NCBI RefSeq assembly: GCF_000204055.1
Contig: NW_006768772.1
Location: forward strand, 1-64,000
Source: Melampsora larici-populina 98AG31
Taxonomy: Eukaryota > Basidiomycota > Pucciniomycetes > Pucciniales > Melampsoraceae
Direction of reading: 5' to 3'
DNA: 64,000 bases
Both the position numbers and the translations under genes were made by a program. This document shows positions 11,511 through 23,584 of this stretch, piece after piece. The notes under the pieces were generated by a model. It was not told the origin of the DNA. It did not search any database and saw only the letters and a list, made by a program, of their open reading frames with translations. Every line of letters begins with the position of its first letter. Within the stretch, counting starts at the first letter, position 1.

Positions 11511-12108
11511 GATGTTTTGAATGATGTGATGTGAAATGTCACAATGATACAAAAGACTGATGAATTTGGTCTTTGATGACCGTGATGGATGGATGGATGG
11601 ATGGATGGGAAAACAAAAACAAAAACGGACTGATTGATTTTCAAGTTTCAATTGGTCAAGTTTTGATTGAAAAACACTTTCATTTCATTGTTACCAAACA
11701 GTCAACGTTGATCAAATGGTCAACAACGATCTTTTTGATCTTTTGTTGACCTTATTGGTCAACTGCTTGGTAACCAAAAAAGCCAAAAAAAACGAAAATC
11801 TCTATCTGCCCCTTGAAACAGGGGCAGATTGAAATTTTGTTTTTGTGTAACAAATTGTTCTGAATCCAGCCAAACGGGCCCTAAGATTGTTTGTTTTTTG
11901 CTGTTTTTGCGGCACCCCAAAATAAAGACCCTCTGTTTGTGTTTGGCAGTTTTTTACTACCACTAGATGATCCTCCATTTAAAAGACACACCTAAGCCTC
12001 CATGTATCAAGATCAATATCAATAGATATACGGGAGTCAAACAGATGGACAAAGAGCTACGGGAGGAATGTAATCAAAACCGATCTATCAAATCTTGAAA
12101 GAAAAGAA

Positions 12109-13068
12109 GAGAGCATTGGAGCCTCCCCGAGGCAAGGCGGAAAGTGCGGAAAATACAGGCCAAACGTACAGGGTAGGGTAAGGGTAGTGAGTGAGAACAT
12201 TGGTTTCAGCATCCCAAAGCGGAAAGGCCACATCTCAAAGGAGAAAGGCAGAACACGCATTCACCAGCAAAAAAACTCAAGCTGAGCAACTTATCAAAAA
12301 AACAACAATCTTTCACCACCACTTACCAGCTTTTGATCATATCGACGCTTATTGGCCATAGCCAACTTTTTTCGATTACAATGTCTGGACAGATTCATAT
12401 CTTGACTGCAGCCAAATCTTACATCACAGATTGACATCGTCACTATTAGGATGGGTAGCCGACCATTATCAAGTTTGGTCATTATACCATGTCATTTGAC
12501 GGTGTTGGGCATTGATGTAACAATCCTTCAAGATGTTGAAAGAGGCATCCCACAACATCTCCCAATAGTGATGGATGGAGGGCGGAAGACTCGCAGCGAG
12601 GTATCATATGGGCATTCTGAGCGTAGTGAGCTGAAGAGATTGTTCAGAGCGCACAACCACGTTGGCGGCAACACATAAGAACTTGACAAAGTCTTGCACA
12701 GTGATTGTCAACATGATGTTGGCATCAAGGGCATCAAGAATTGATATGAGGTCGGTCAAAAGCATTGATAGGTAGGAAGATGAGGTCTTTTGAAAAAAAT
12801 GAAAGGCTTTGTTTCTCTTAGTTCCCTAACCCTTTACCACATTTACGCAACACTCTTTTATCATGCTTTTTACTCAACATCATTTGTAACGAGTATTTCA
12901 CCCGGTCCCAATGTTCTTTGTAAGTATGGTGAAATGTGTTCAAAGGAAGCCCACTGCCCAATTCGGACAGTGCTCTTTTGAGAGCTGATTGTACAGTTCC
13001 GTATTTTTTCTGCACTTTCCGCCTCCACACGGAATTTTTCCGTGCTTTGCGCAGGCTCCAATCCTTTG
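12109..13068. mobile_element. KDZ-type non-autonomous element, 960 bp, copy 2
   Basis: Flanked by a perfect 8-bp TSD GAAAAGAA (12101-12108 and 13069-13076). One end reads GAGAGCATTGGAGCCTCCC inwards, the other CAAAGGATTGGAGCCTGCG, matching both ends of the 5.5-kb copy. The inside keeps the right-end repeat, a piece of the KDZ-gene 5' part and the left end, so it is an internal deletion derivative in reverse orientation relative to copy 1. It lies just outside Harbinger element A. Confidence 0.85.
12420..12790 (-). pseudogene. Relic of the KDZ-gene N-terminal region
   Basis: On the minus strand this segment aligns by eye with 3640-3960 of the KDZ gene: shared residues include LISILDA, VQDFVKFLCVAA, VVVR, YLAASLPPSIH and a final NDGRLPI-like end. 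It contains in-frame stops and lacks everything from CxC5 onwards. It lies within the 960-bp KDZ derivative. Confidence 0.75.
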
Positions 13069-13076
13069 GAAAAGAA

Positions 13077-13677
13077 GGATAAGTGAAGACCAACTTGACA
13101 AAAGAACAAGATGATTTTGCTTGGTAAGAAAATCCACAGCTATCAAAGATTGAGAAAAAAAAGAATGCTGAAAAACCTTACAACTACTCAATTGAGACTC
13201 CAAAAACTTGTAAACCCCCAAAATGATTGTGAAAAGTAGAGAGAGTACATGGTTCTGAAGGCTCAACATTGAACAAGATCACAATATGAAAGATTGAAAC
13301 GCAGAAGGTTTGCTGTAAACTGAATTGACAAAAAACATTGTAGAACAATTGTTATCAAATGAAGGTTATCTTTGAGTCTGAAGTCAAGTAAGATTGCTTT
13401 CAGCTGGATTGTTGCGACCACCTTGCTACAAAGCCATGCAGAATCGTTCAAGTTAATTGAGGAGCTATTTGTAACAGTGAAAGCAAGATACAATGAGTAT
13501 GTCTTTGTAAAAAAACCTCAGCTTTTCCCAAAAAAATGAACCTACACCTCAAAAGGATTAATGATGCAGTGTACAAGTTACTCCCTTTCCACAGAGGTTC
13601 TTCAATCTTTTATAGGGGTCTGGAGCATCTCCTCCGGGGCTGCTTGAGCAGCGGCCAAAGAGATGGCAAACATAAAG
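13077..13677. other. Interval with no supported gene
   Basis: Only short open frames on both strands, with no recognisable protein. The last part contains CTCCTCCGGGGCTGC and other unique sequence. I see no RNA gene or transposon ends in it. Confidence 0.4.
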
Positions 13678-14297
13678 CACTGCAAACATCATTCAACTTC
13701 CCCAAGTGGGCAGGAAAAAATGATTGGGAGTATGACTTGTCATAAAATGATCTATAACTTCTCACCAGAGCCATAACACCCACACTACATATGTGTAGTA
13801 GGCTCAGTGAATAGGTGGTTATCCTGATACAGTTCTGCTCAGTTATCTGCGCATGAGGATAATTTATTCATATGTAATACATGCTGTAACTTTTTTCAGA
13901 TTGACAAAAGCATTCAAAAGATTGACTACATACACTGACTCAACATTTTGGTGTAATCTCATTAAGTCAACTGCATGTAACACCCTTTCTGTTACTAAGA
14001 AATAGCTTCAATAATATTGCCTGAGCAGCTACAGAATTATATGTAGTGAATTTTTGGGGCACTTTTTTCAGAGTCAAAAAAAGTTACATGTGGTATAACA
14101 TGTGATTCATTTATTCTGATGGGTAAAAAACTGAGCAGAACTGTATGTACATGATAGACAACTATTTACTTAGCTTGCGGCACATATGTAGTGTGGGTGT
14201 TATGGCTCAGGTGTGCAGTATTGGATCCTTTTATGACAAACTGTACTATTAATCATTTTCCTCTTTCAACTTGGGGAGTTGAATAATGTTTGCAGTG
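13678..14297. mobile_element. CACTG-ended MITE, family 1, copy 1 (620 bp)
   Basis: The whole element is a long imperfect palindrome. It starts CACTGCAAACATCATTCAAC and ends with the complementary sequence finishing in GTTTGCAGTG. Direct repeats AAG flank it (13675-13677, 14298-14300). A second copy at 44077-44699 shares sequence over the full length and has its own 3-bp repeat. CACTG termini with 3-bp TSDs point to the CACTA (EnSpm) superfamily. No coding capacity. Confidence 0.85.
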
Positions 14298-14614
14298 AAG
14301 ATGATAGTAAGGTGCATCGTAGGTTGAGCTAAAAAGGATGTTAGATTGGGGGACAAAGATAAAGGAGGATATTGATATCAGAGATGAAGTTGAAGGAGAA
14401 GGTGATTTGCAGATTGATGGAATAATTTCAGAGCTACAACATAAGCTGTAAAATAATTCACCAAAGGACCAAGAGTAAATTGATTGTGTGGGGACACGTG
14501 AGAGCTGTCAAGACGTGATGGAATGCTGTGGAAAAGGTGTGCAAAGGAGTCAAAAGCGTGGCAAAATGACATTTAGAATACCTTGTTGCAATGAATTTGC
14601 TTGAGTTTTAGATA

Positions 14615-15410
14615 CAGTTGACTCTGAGATAACCCATACCCTTTTATGGAACCCAAAAAGTATGGGTTATCTTAGAGTATGGGCTATCAGGATCCTCTGC
14701 AATAACCCATATATTAGTGGTTATGGTTTATTGCAGAGATTTTTTTGCGGAAGGCAAGAGAGTATGTGATTTCATTGCATATGTTTCAAGAAGAGCAAGC
14801 AAGGAAAGACAATAGGTTGGGCTGGACTAGCGTTTTGGAACAAGCTGCACTGAATGTACGCAGAGCTTGCCGAAGAGCCCTCCCACAAGATTTTGCTTCC
14901 TCAGAATCTTTGTGTCTGAGGTAATTTGTCATTACATTGGCTGACTTAAGGAAGTCAGAGTATGCTGGGCAAGGAGGTACCTTGATCTCAGCGTGTTCTG
15001 GAGCAGATAGAGGTGTGATGTTGTTGCATTGTCTAATTGCTTCAAAGATTTCCTCCGGACTCCAGGTCTCAAGGCCACTCGTGTGCTCATAGGTAAGATT
15101 TAGGAGTTCCGTAATGGGCATCATATTTTTTATGAACAATTCAATGAAATGAGTTCTTGAATATCCTGCTCAAGATCTTGCTGAGCAGATGGATTGAGAC
15201 TCTATGGTGCAATATTTGATTTTTTTTGTGGAAAACTATGGGTTTTTGGCTTTGATTTTCAAAAAAAAGCTATGGGTTATGGGGTATGATACAGTTATGG
15301 GTTTTTGGTCTGTTTTCCACGCCCATAAAAAAAATTATATGGAGGCCAAAAACTATGGGTTAGGGTAGAGTGTGGCGTATTGGGGATATGGGTTATTTCA
15401 GAGTCAACTG
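14615..15410. mobile_element. pogo/Tigger-like (Tc1/mariner) element, 796 bp
   Basis: Ends are inverted: CAGTTGACTCTGAGATAACC at the left and, inwards from the right, CAGTTGACTCTGAAATAACC. TA dinucleotides flank both ends (14613-14614, 15411-15412), the Tc1/mariner target site. CAGTTGAC is a typical pogo/Tigger terminus. The ATGGGTTAT word recurs many times near both ends. A minus-strand open frame of 117 residues (14786-15139) contains ETWSPEEIFEAIRQCNNI, like the C-terminal end of pogo transposases, so this is probably an internally deleted derivative. Confidence 0.75.
14786..15139 (-). pseudogene. pogo transposase C-terminal remnant
   Basis: Single open frame of 117 residues inside the pogo-like element. 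It lacks the CENP-B-type DNA-binding domain and the DDE core; only the C-terminal helical part remains. The family call rests mainly on the termini of the surrounding element. Confidence 0.4.
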
Positions 15411-15468
15411 TACACATGTTTGTGGTTTGTTGACGTCCTTCAAAGACTTGTGTTTACAAATATTTCAG

Positions 15469-15795
15469 TCAAACATGTAGGTGAAAGACTGGTATTTGGA
15501 ATTCTTCAGAGCTAGAGGATTTTTCTGGGAATCTTAAAACAAATTTGATGAAAAGCCTCTTGCAAATCAAAGTCCCTGAATCAGTCGAAATCCGGTACTG
15601 ATAGTCATTACTTCTCTGAATGGTATCCTTGAACAACTCTGGACTGCTCTCCAGATGACCAAGAAGAAACACCACTGCCACATTTTCTTCATAAAGTAGA
15701 CAGTTAGGACGCGGTGAGATCTCTGCATGGCTTCGGAGTATTTTAGCCAGAGACAGAGCTGGTCTTACATCGGCATCATCGGCACTTACAATCAA
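15469..15795 (-). CDS. Hypothetical protein, 108 aa
   Basis: An ATG-initiated frame on the minus strand, divergent from the GPHR gene. The product contains AVVFLLGHLESSPELF and a Ser/Glu stretch EKSSSSEEF near the C-terminus. It matches nothing I recognise. It may be one exon of a gene interrupted by the neighbouring pogo-like element, or a chance frame. Confidence 0.25.
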   Translation of the reverse strand: MIVSADDADVRPALSLAKILRSHAEISPRPNCLLYEENVAVVFLLGHLESSPELFKDTIQRSNDYQYRISTDSGTLICKRLFIKFVLRFPEKSSSSEEFQIPVFHLHV

Positions 15796-16071
15796 ATCAT
15801 GAGAGGAAAAGAGTCAACAGGATCAGATTCAAACTCACTCTGGTCTGCTGACAAATTTCCTGGAGTCAAGTTGGAGATCTTTCTGCTGGCCGGCAAAGTC
15901 GAGCTGTTCTCACGGCTCAGGAGTCAGGGCTCGGGTGTTCACTGGGTGGTTGTCCAGCTGCATGGGCCCGGAAAAGGACTCGGGTCGGGTCAGTCGTCAT
16001 GACTTTCTTGAATTTTCTTCTGATCTGTTTCCATAAGCGCATACATTCAACTATTGAACTTTCAAAGGATT

Positions 16072-18241
16072 ATGCCATCTACTTTACCTTCTCACCTTGG
16101 TCTCATCATCCTACGAGCAATTTACTTCCTCGGTTGTCGTCGCTATGTACATCGCTCTCTTCTATCTGACTTGCGGCAAGTCATACGGGATGACTCTCTT
16201 GAACTCACTGATCCCATCGAATCAAACTCAGAATCCGATGAAGAGTCCATGACTGTCGGTCTTACCAATTGGTTCAACAAGTCTAGCTCATCTTCTGCCA
16301 AACCTGACTCGCTCCCGATCAGGACTCCTAAACGATCTTCAACTGCTTCGAAATCCGCACCTTCCATCCCAGCTGGGTTTACGACCTTTTTATTCTGCTG
16401 GTCGTTCTGCGAAGGAAGCCTCCTATTCAGCATCGTCATCCTTGGTTCATGGCTGGATACCACGTTCGTTTAGAAATCTTTATCGATTATAACCTCGAGC
16501 CAATGAGAACTCTTTCGGCTTATCACTCATGATTCGCCCTTCCTTCCCTGCAGAGCTCGCAATCTGAATTGGAACCTTTCCCTTGGAATATTGATTGCGT
16601 CGGTCGTCTACGTATTTCCATTGGCCGAATGCCTATTGTTTGCAAACTCAGTGCTGAGCCGCAAAGGTGAGGGCAGATACCACCTACGTCAACTTGAACC
16701 CGAACCATAGCCAGATACTGACTTGTAACTTAACTTGACTAGCCGCCGATCGGCCCAGACTGCTCTCCCCTCGCACCGTTGGTTTAACTCTGCTTCCTTT
16801 TTTAGGATATCTTTTTCTTTATTATCGGGTTGGTCAAACCATTCAAGGTCTTCTTGGAGTTGAAACTGGAAGCCATTCTTTCGGTGTGTATTATATCCAT
16901 GCTAATTTAGACTGCATTGGCAACTCGAAATATAATTGAATCCTTTTCTTTTCCTCTTTAGGATTTTTGAACACAACACTGGCTCGAATATGCGTACCTG
17001 GTGTCTTTTTGATTGCGTCTCTATCTGGTGGTGCAGCCGTGAATACCGCCTGGGAAACTTGGGAATGGCGTCGGCGAGACAAGGAGTGAGGATATTTGCC
17101 CCATGTGCTATGTAATAACTTCTTGACGCCTTTCTTTCTCTTCGTGATTATCAGACCACCTATCACTGACCAGCATATAGCCTCGGCTGAGCAAGCCCTT
17201 CAACGCACTCGAACGGATCTCCAAGCTCGACGAGCGGCCGCCTCTCAGTCAGCTGAAGGCCCATCCTCAAGCGGCATTATGAGTTTATTAACTGGTACCC
17301 GTGCGTAAATCTGCCGATCACCTTCAATTTGTGTTATACATCGTTGATGTCTTCGGCAAATGCCACTTGGGGTACTCTCTTTATCAGGAACCAGCCAGTT
17401 ACAGCTAGAGTTATCGGGAGTGGAAGCTCTGGAGCGACAAATGACCGCTGATCTGAACTCGATGAAGCAACGCAAGGCTTATGCTGAATATTCACGTACA
17501 CTCCCAGGTATCCTGCTCAATTGTGCTAACTGGAGTCTCTCGGTCTATTGTATATACCGATTATTCATGGCGAGTTCTATCAGGCAAAATCTCAACATGC
17601 CCTCCTTTCATGCGCTGATTGTGTGTCTCAAATATATCACAGGCATGTGTCAACTTGATTTTCGGATACGTGCGACCGGCTGGGACGGGAAACACTGGTA
17701 ACGCACGAAGCCCGACAACCGACGTGGTCACTTATCTTCTTGCCCGAGTCCTTGGAACATTCCAGATTGAACTTGATATTAGTACTCTCAGCCGCCTTGT
17801 TGGACTGGTTTTGATTGGTTCGATCATCGTCGTGAACTTGCGTGCATCGCTAGTCTGGGTTCATCGGGCCTTCTCTCGCTTAGGCTCTGGTGGCCTCATC
17901 AGCACACCGTTCATGCTGCTTATCCTCGGACAATTGATGGTAAGGTGGCATAACTTGAAAATTTCAGCACAAATGACATGACAAACAACTGATTGGACTT
18001 TTTCTTTGCGTCTTAGGCCATGTATCTCTTAACTTGTCTCATATCTTTACCGTCGGCGAGCTCGAGTACACGCCCGGATGATCTACTATCTACTTTGCCG
18101 TCCTTCCACCTCTTTAGTAGACTTTTTGATATTGTGTTCCTTGTGACTGGAATTCTTACTGGTCTGATTCGATGGCTTGCTAAACAAATTCTTCAAACTG
18201 AAGATCAGGAGACAATGGCACTCAACCGGATCATAGTTTAG
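16072..18241 (+). CDS. Golgi pH regulator (GPHR/GTG family) membrane protein
   Basis: GPHR proteins are multi-pass Golgi/ER membrane proteins that supply anion conductance for acidification; plant members are GTG1/2. Eight exons (16072-16463, 16554-16666, 16743-16883, 16962-17085, 17155-17300, 17388-17569, 17643-17939, 18017-18241) join phase-consistently to 539 residues. Family landmarks in order: TM1 ILRAIYFLGCRRYVHRSLL; a Ser-rich loop; FLFCWSFCEGSLLF; RNLNWNLSLGILIASVYVF; FLIASLSGGAAVNTAWE, matching the conserved LSGFGAVN region; coiled-coil helices with SAEQALQRTRTDLQ; YCIYRLFMACVNLIFGYVR; SRLVGLVLIGSIIVVNLRA; and the C-terminal LFSRLFDIVFLVTGI. The sixth intron (17570-17642) needs a GC donor to keep phase and conserved sequence. 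The length is above the roughly 455 aa of animal members because of the first loop. Confidence 0.9.
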
Positions 18242-18640
18242 ATCTTTTGAATCAGTACAGAGCAGTCGAGCAGAGAGTGGGTTGTAAGAACATTTGTCAT
18301 TTTTGTTTCACATACCAGTGTGGCAAGAAAGAGGAGCAAGCACAAGCTTAAACCCCCACTCCTTGCCAGTAACACTATCGTTGTTTTTTTGGTTGGCTTT
18401 TTGATCAGTTGAACCTGTGTGACTTGAATGGACACTTCATAATTTGATTTCTATTCTCATTTTGTATTTACATTTTCTTGTCTTGTGATTGGGCTTGCTT
18501 GGTAGAAGATTATGTAGATTAAAAGTTTATTATATTTGGTCCTGACAGTTTGGTGAGTAAGAAGAAAATGCATTGCCTTTGGAATTCATCATTCAATTCT
18601 TTGTTGCACTTTGATTTTGAGCTGATGATCAAGTAAAATA

Positions 18641-19440
18641 TTGGATCAATCCAATTTGTTTGATTGTAGTCAGCCTGATCAATGTGGAACCAGACACAAG
18701 GAGAACCCCAGCCCTGCCATGGACCTTCAGCTTTGCCAGTCATGGTTTAACACTTCACAGGATCCACTGATTCTAAATGGTCAAACTTCAATGGTGAGGT
18801 GGCTTGGAATCACAGCTGAATTCACAAAACACATGCTTCTCAAAACCAATCCTGAAAACTACATCAAACAAACTGAGGAATTTCTGAAATGTCCATGGAA
18901 TTCTATGAAACAGATGATCAACAAGTACATTGGGTATCTCTCCAAGGTGAAGAGCTTTCACATTAGTAGGAAATCAGCCCACAACATTACTACCAACACT
19001 CACAAAATGTACTTCCAGTAAGAGCACCACATCTTCAAACATTTATGTCACAACCTATTAAAAAGTGGGGCTAAGTGGATTGACTACAACACTGACCTTG
19101 CTTGACATGCCAATCCCAATCCTCTCAAACCCCCACCCTCTGTCATTTCCATTTAGTCAACCATACCATCTCTAACTGGCATTGATGATTCTGACATTGA
19201 GGTGATCTCTGCTGATTGTGATGATCACCCTATGGGCAAAGAATTAGCCAAATGGGCAAAGCAAGTGGATTCCATCCTGTCTAGAGGGCAGAGAGTACAA
19301 TTACAGTGGCTAGCAGCTCAATTGTGTTGGATTCTTGAATTCAAGCCTCAGAAGTCAACTTCCTTACTGATGATGCTGTCCTCAGAAGTGCTATCAGCAC
19401 ACTTCAGGGTAAAATCAAATTCTTATATCAGTTGAAGCAG
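18641..19440 (+). pseudogene. Harbinger-associated Myb/NAM-like DNA-binding gene, decayed
   Basis: The plus-strand reading has SWFNTSQDPLILNGQTS, then FLKCPWNSMKQMINKYIGYL, SRKSAHNITTNTHKMYFQ, a stop, EHHIFKHLCHNLLK and later HPMGKELAKWAKQ. This order (DPIVG-like start, R-W-x-I helix, A-x-x-LY, F-x-x-x-H-x-W-x-LK, RPxGxKxAK) is that of the Myb/NAM-like proteins accompanying plant-type Harbinger nucleases. It has an in-frame stop at 19019 and frame changes after it. It probably belongs to the same element as the minus-strand nuclease relic that begins just to the right. Confidence 0.55.
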
Positions 19441-20663
19441 GCAGAAATTGTCAAGAAGCATATGGCCATATGAAAGTCCTAAGTGTAGAGTAATTTCGTC
19501 CATTGTTGTGATCTTGGTGTCTTATTTATTTGTGTATAGTCCCTTGATCCTACTTGAGTATGATTTTTTGGTATCTTTTGCTATGATCTTTTCTCCTTTT
19601 TTTGTATAGTCCTTTGCTCCTATTTGCATACAATTTGGTCACATATTTTTCTACGATATTTTGGTGTATACAGCTACCATGAGTTTTTTGTCTGGCTTGA
19701 TGTTGTGAATGTCTGTATTTAGCACCACAAAATGTCTATTTCTATCTATAATATTTTATAAACTTTTCATGTGAATGATGAGTACAAAGTTTTAGATTTT
19801 ATAAATTATCCTGGACACAACTGAGATACTATAGTATCTATCTGAGCCACAAAACAATTCAGATAATCCAAGAGGAAATACTTTAAAACAAGCACTTACT
19901 TGACAAAAGCAAAACAAAATTGTCTGAGAAACAAAAAGATAATATAAAACTATCCTACCATAACACTATCTGAGCCACAATCAACGCAGTTACCATTCTC
20001 AAACTTCAGCTGCTCAAAATAAGCTACAGAGATGTTCAATGAGGTCTTTTTGAAGTTGGAAATGTATGTTGATATCTTCCCCTTGGCATTCAATTTCAAG
20101 AAATTGCTGGTATGGTACCATGTCATTGCCTGAATGTAGCACCTCTGCAACCCCCGACCCCAGCGCAGTGCAGCGCACTTTTGGTGCAATTTGCGCTGTG
20201 ACGGAAGTAGGCTCAGTGAGCACTGCGCAGCGCTGGGGAACCCGCGCAGTGATGAAAAATCGCTGATACCCATGCGCTGTGAAAGGCGCAGTGAGGTACA
20301 GCGCAGTGACATAAACTGCGGGCCAAAAAAACAAAAATCGTATTTAAAAAAAGAAAAATTGTAATTGAAAACAATTGTAAATAACAAGCCAGCGCCCATC
20401 AAAACAATTATAAAGGAATTATAAAGAAAAAGAGAGTAATGAATGTAAAGAAAATATAGAGAAAGGGAGGGAAAAACCATTGAAGCTATTGAAAGGAAAT
20501 CACAGTGAAACTAAACATTTGCCGCTCTTTTCTTCTTCTTCATCAATCCCGCCACCAGCTGTTCCACAGCTTGCACTGCCTTACCTAGGTCTCCTTCCGG
20601 GACAAACTTTTGCTTAAGCCATTGGCATATACCAACGGCACGTTCAATTGATCTAGATGTTAA

Positions 20664-21086
20664 GAGTCCGTTCGGTTGCCTCCGACCTCGCAGGTTGACC
20701 CAGCCAAAATCTCAAGCGTACGCTTCGAGGCAGTTTGAAGTGTACGCTTGAAATTCTGCTGTTCGGTACAGAAGCCGCGGTCGACCTTTGAGGCGTCCAC
20801 CTCGAGGTCGGCCAGCCAAATTTGTCGACCTGCCAGGTTTGACGTTTTGGTCGAATCTTGCAGGTTGACCTGGCTAGTGCCATAGACCTGAAACCAGGAG
20901 CGCGACATCAGATTTTGCAAAGGGAGAAAACCCATAAGTTGCGAGGTCAACTACACTTCAAGTCGAGTGTACCGAACGCACCAAACCCTGGTACACGCTT
21001 CGTGGCAGACATGGTCTACCTGCGGATCCGCAGGTAGACGCCTCGCAAGTCTACGCCTGCGAGGTCGAAGGCAGCCGAACGGACTC
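20664..21086. mobile_element. Harbinger-type MITE (423 bp) inside the hAT transposase gene
   Basis: The left end is GAGTCCGTTCGGTTGCCTCC; the right end, read inwards, is GAGTCCGTTCGGCTGCCTTC. TAA flanks both sides (20661-20663, 21087-21089). The interior is rich in GTCGACCT and CCTGCGAGGT words in both orientations. It adds one codon and splits the last exon of the hAT transposase. Confidence 0.85.
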
Positions 21087-22585
21087 TAAGCCGCCTCGTC
21101 TATTTGCACACACAATGGCCGCAGTTGAAAAGGTCCTTTCGACTGCGCTAGATGACCCCACGCAAGCTAGGAAATCACGAGCCAGCTTCGCGATTTTTGG
21201 AAATCGTTTTTGATTGAGCTACATATGACATAATCAAGTCAGTCAAGTCCTCAACACAAGAACACAAGATATAAAAAATTCTATAACATACGCGCCACCA
21301 ATCTAATATGTCGGTTCCTCGCTCACACGGATGCATGCCCGAAAAGTACTGGTCCAGTTCTTTGTCGCTGGTCAGAGTTTTTCCAGAGGCACTGAACACA
21401 TTTGTCTCGTCCAGAGGGTCGATGATTTCGTTTGCTTCAGAATTTTCATGAGAAGTTGACTTCGATGTGGGATCTGTTTCCTCATATTTGGCAAAGTGTT
21501 CGCGAAATAAGCCTTCAGCACGCACCACGTACTCGGGATACTTTGTCTTGAACTGCTCGAGTCGAAGCCTTGGATTCAAGATAGTGGCCATAACGATTGG
21601 GTCACAATGTAGTGATTCAGTTTGATACTCTCGGAGCTGCGTGATCATTGCAGTGATCATGTTCTTTAGACCGTCATAAGGGGTTCTAGCTTTAGTATCA
21701 GCCAGCATCGATATTAACCCAGAGTATTGAAACAGCACAGAGGCTCCAGTGGGCCCGTCGCCTTCCATAATTTTGGTCGATCGAAGAAAGTACTACAAAT
21801 GTTGTGTAAGTTAGATGGTGCGATTGATTGTGGAATACAAACAAAAAGTCTTACCATCAATACATCATTCAAAGCCTCAATGGCTTTCCATTCGTCCGGA
21901 GCAATCGTAATTCCTTCATAAAAACCTTCTTGGTCTTCGCTGATCATGTAGTTGATAACCTGTACAACACAATGTAAGTACATCAAATTCAAACCTTTCA
22001 TGTTTGACAAAAACTTACTGATTTGGCTTTACACAAACGTGACTGGGCATCCAACCATATGTTCCACCTTTGACCGTGGGCAGCAATCAGCCCTGCACCC
22101 GCATAACCCAGCTGACTCGCAGACGCCTTGAAATGATTAAGCCTTGGCGCGCTCGATGTAATGAGTTTGTTGATTCGTCGTACCTTGGAACATTTCAAGT
22201 AATCAGTAAGTTTCACGCTCCATATTAGTTAGACAAGTTCATGAACACTTTACCTTGGTCACCGCTCGGGGTAATAGAGAAGCGTCTGGCTTTTGAACCT
22301 TGTAGTCAGGCGCTTGTTCTTCATCTTCGGAGTCATCACTTGCCTCAACATCCTGACCGGCTTCCTGCTCGATGTCTTCACTTTCGCTGTTTAACTCGTC
22401 ATGGTCAACATCATCAACCACAGAACCGTCTGTCAATATAATTTTCGGTGGAGGCAGATGATCATCGGGTAGGAGGAGGCGTAGTCGTTTTCCAGTTGGT
22501 ATGGTGGGTTTGACTCAACCATGATCGCCTAGACCAATCACCTCGAGACCAGCCTTGACTGTCAACGCGAGTTTGTGACAGTAGC

Positions 22586-23584
22586 TGTCAGCCCTGAGTA
22601 CATATACATGTACCCAAAACTAACCTGTAACAGTAAAAAACATATGTATAAGATTAACTACATGTTACATACTGAGCATAGACTGTATGTAACATGTAAT
22701 ACAATGTATCAAAACCTTTATTACATATACATGAACCTGTAAAACAACATGTAATATGTAACAAAACACCATTTACACCTCATAACTCAGTGTCAAGAGT
22801 TAAATGCTTATATTACATACCACACACAAGAAGTATATGTAATTAAGCATTACTAGTAACAATCATGACTACATGTCAATAACTAACCCTGAACCAATGT
22901 AGTGATAATAACAAATGTCACTACAGTTAGGTTTGGAGAGGAGAGTATATAAACCCCTCCTCTCTCAGCCTTCAGAGAAAACCCCAAGCAATTATTACCG
23001 ACTACTTTTAAAGAACAATTAAAGTTCACTGAAGTAAAATATCAAGAGTCTTATACAAATAAGACTAGTGATAAGCTTCATCAACTTTAATCAGATTCCT
23101 GATTAAAAGTAGGTAATACAATTCTCCATTTCCCTCTGGATCCTCTACTTCCCCTAAGTAGAAACCCAATCAAGGCTAGTGACCTCCAACAACTCCAGGC
23201 TAGTGACCTTAGGAAGAACTACAGGCTGGTGACCTTAAGAATAACCCCAAGTTGGTGACTTTAAGAACAACCAGATTGGTGAACTAACTCACTCTTTGAT
23301 CTGTTACTATAAAGATTAAAGGAAGGTCCAGGATCCAACCTTCATATATTATAATAAACATCATATTATAATTACTGAATCTCCTTTTTAGGAGTCAATT
23401 AACTGAAGTCTGTCTGGATTGGTCCAAACAGACTGTCAGTTCCTTTTCTTTTCTTTAAATTTCCTTCTTTACTTCAATTTGTAACTACTACATATTTGAA
23501 ATAAAGAAGTTAAATTTAATAAATCTACCATTCTACCCTTTAGTGAGCATTGAGTACTCCTACAAAGAGCACCCAACCCTCACA
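22586..23584 (+). repeat. 5' LTR of the gypsy element
   Basis: A TATATAAA box lies at 22946-22953 and an AATAAA word at 23500-23505, so U3 is about 400 bp. Five degenerate copies of a 26-28-bp unit with GGCTAGTGACCTTAAGAA lie at 23175-23290, downstream of the TATA box in the transcribed leader. The only difference noticed from the 3' LTR is C at 22956 against A at 33118. Confidence 0.95.
22946..22953 (+). promoter_or_regulatory. TATA box of the 5' LTR
   Basis: TATATAAA about 360 bp into the LTR, repeated at 33108-33115 in the 3' LTR. The related solo LTR has a matching TATATAAA near 39247, which supports a conserved promoter position. Confidence 0.6.

Larger units (their letters stand above)
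1776..11881. mobile_element. PIF/Harbinger DNA transposon A, 10.1 kb, with nested KDZ element
   Basis: The ends form imperfect inverted repeats: GGGCCCGTTCCGCTGGATT at the left and, read inwards from the right, GGGCCCGTTTGGCTGGATT. Both ends are flanked by TAA (1773-1775 and 11882-11884), the TWA-type 3-bp duplication typical of PIF/Harbinger. Inside are the two genes expected of the superfamily: a Myb/SANT-like DNA-binding gene on the plus strand near the left end and a DDE nuclease gene on the minus strand near the right end. The element is enlarged by a 5.5-kb KDZ-type insertion within the Myb gene; without it the length is about 4.6 kb. Frame breaks in the nuclease suggest that this copy no longer moves by itself. 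Confidence 0.85.

Noticed and set aside
18242..18640. Left end of Harbinger element B
   Set aside because: No convincing inverted repeat with TAA/TTA flanks could be matched between this region and 40740-41500 by eye, so the element is described only by its genes.
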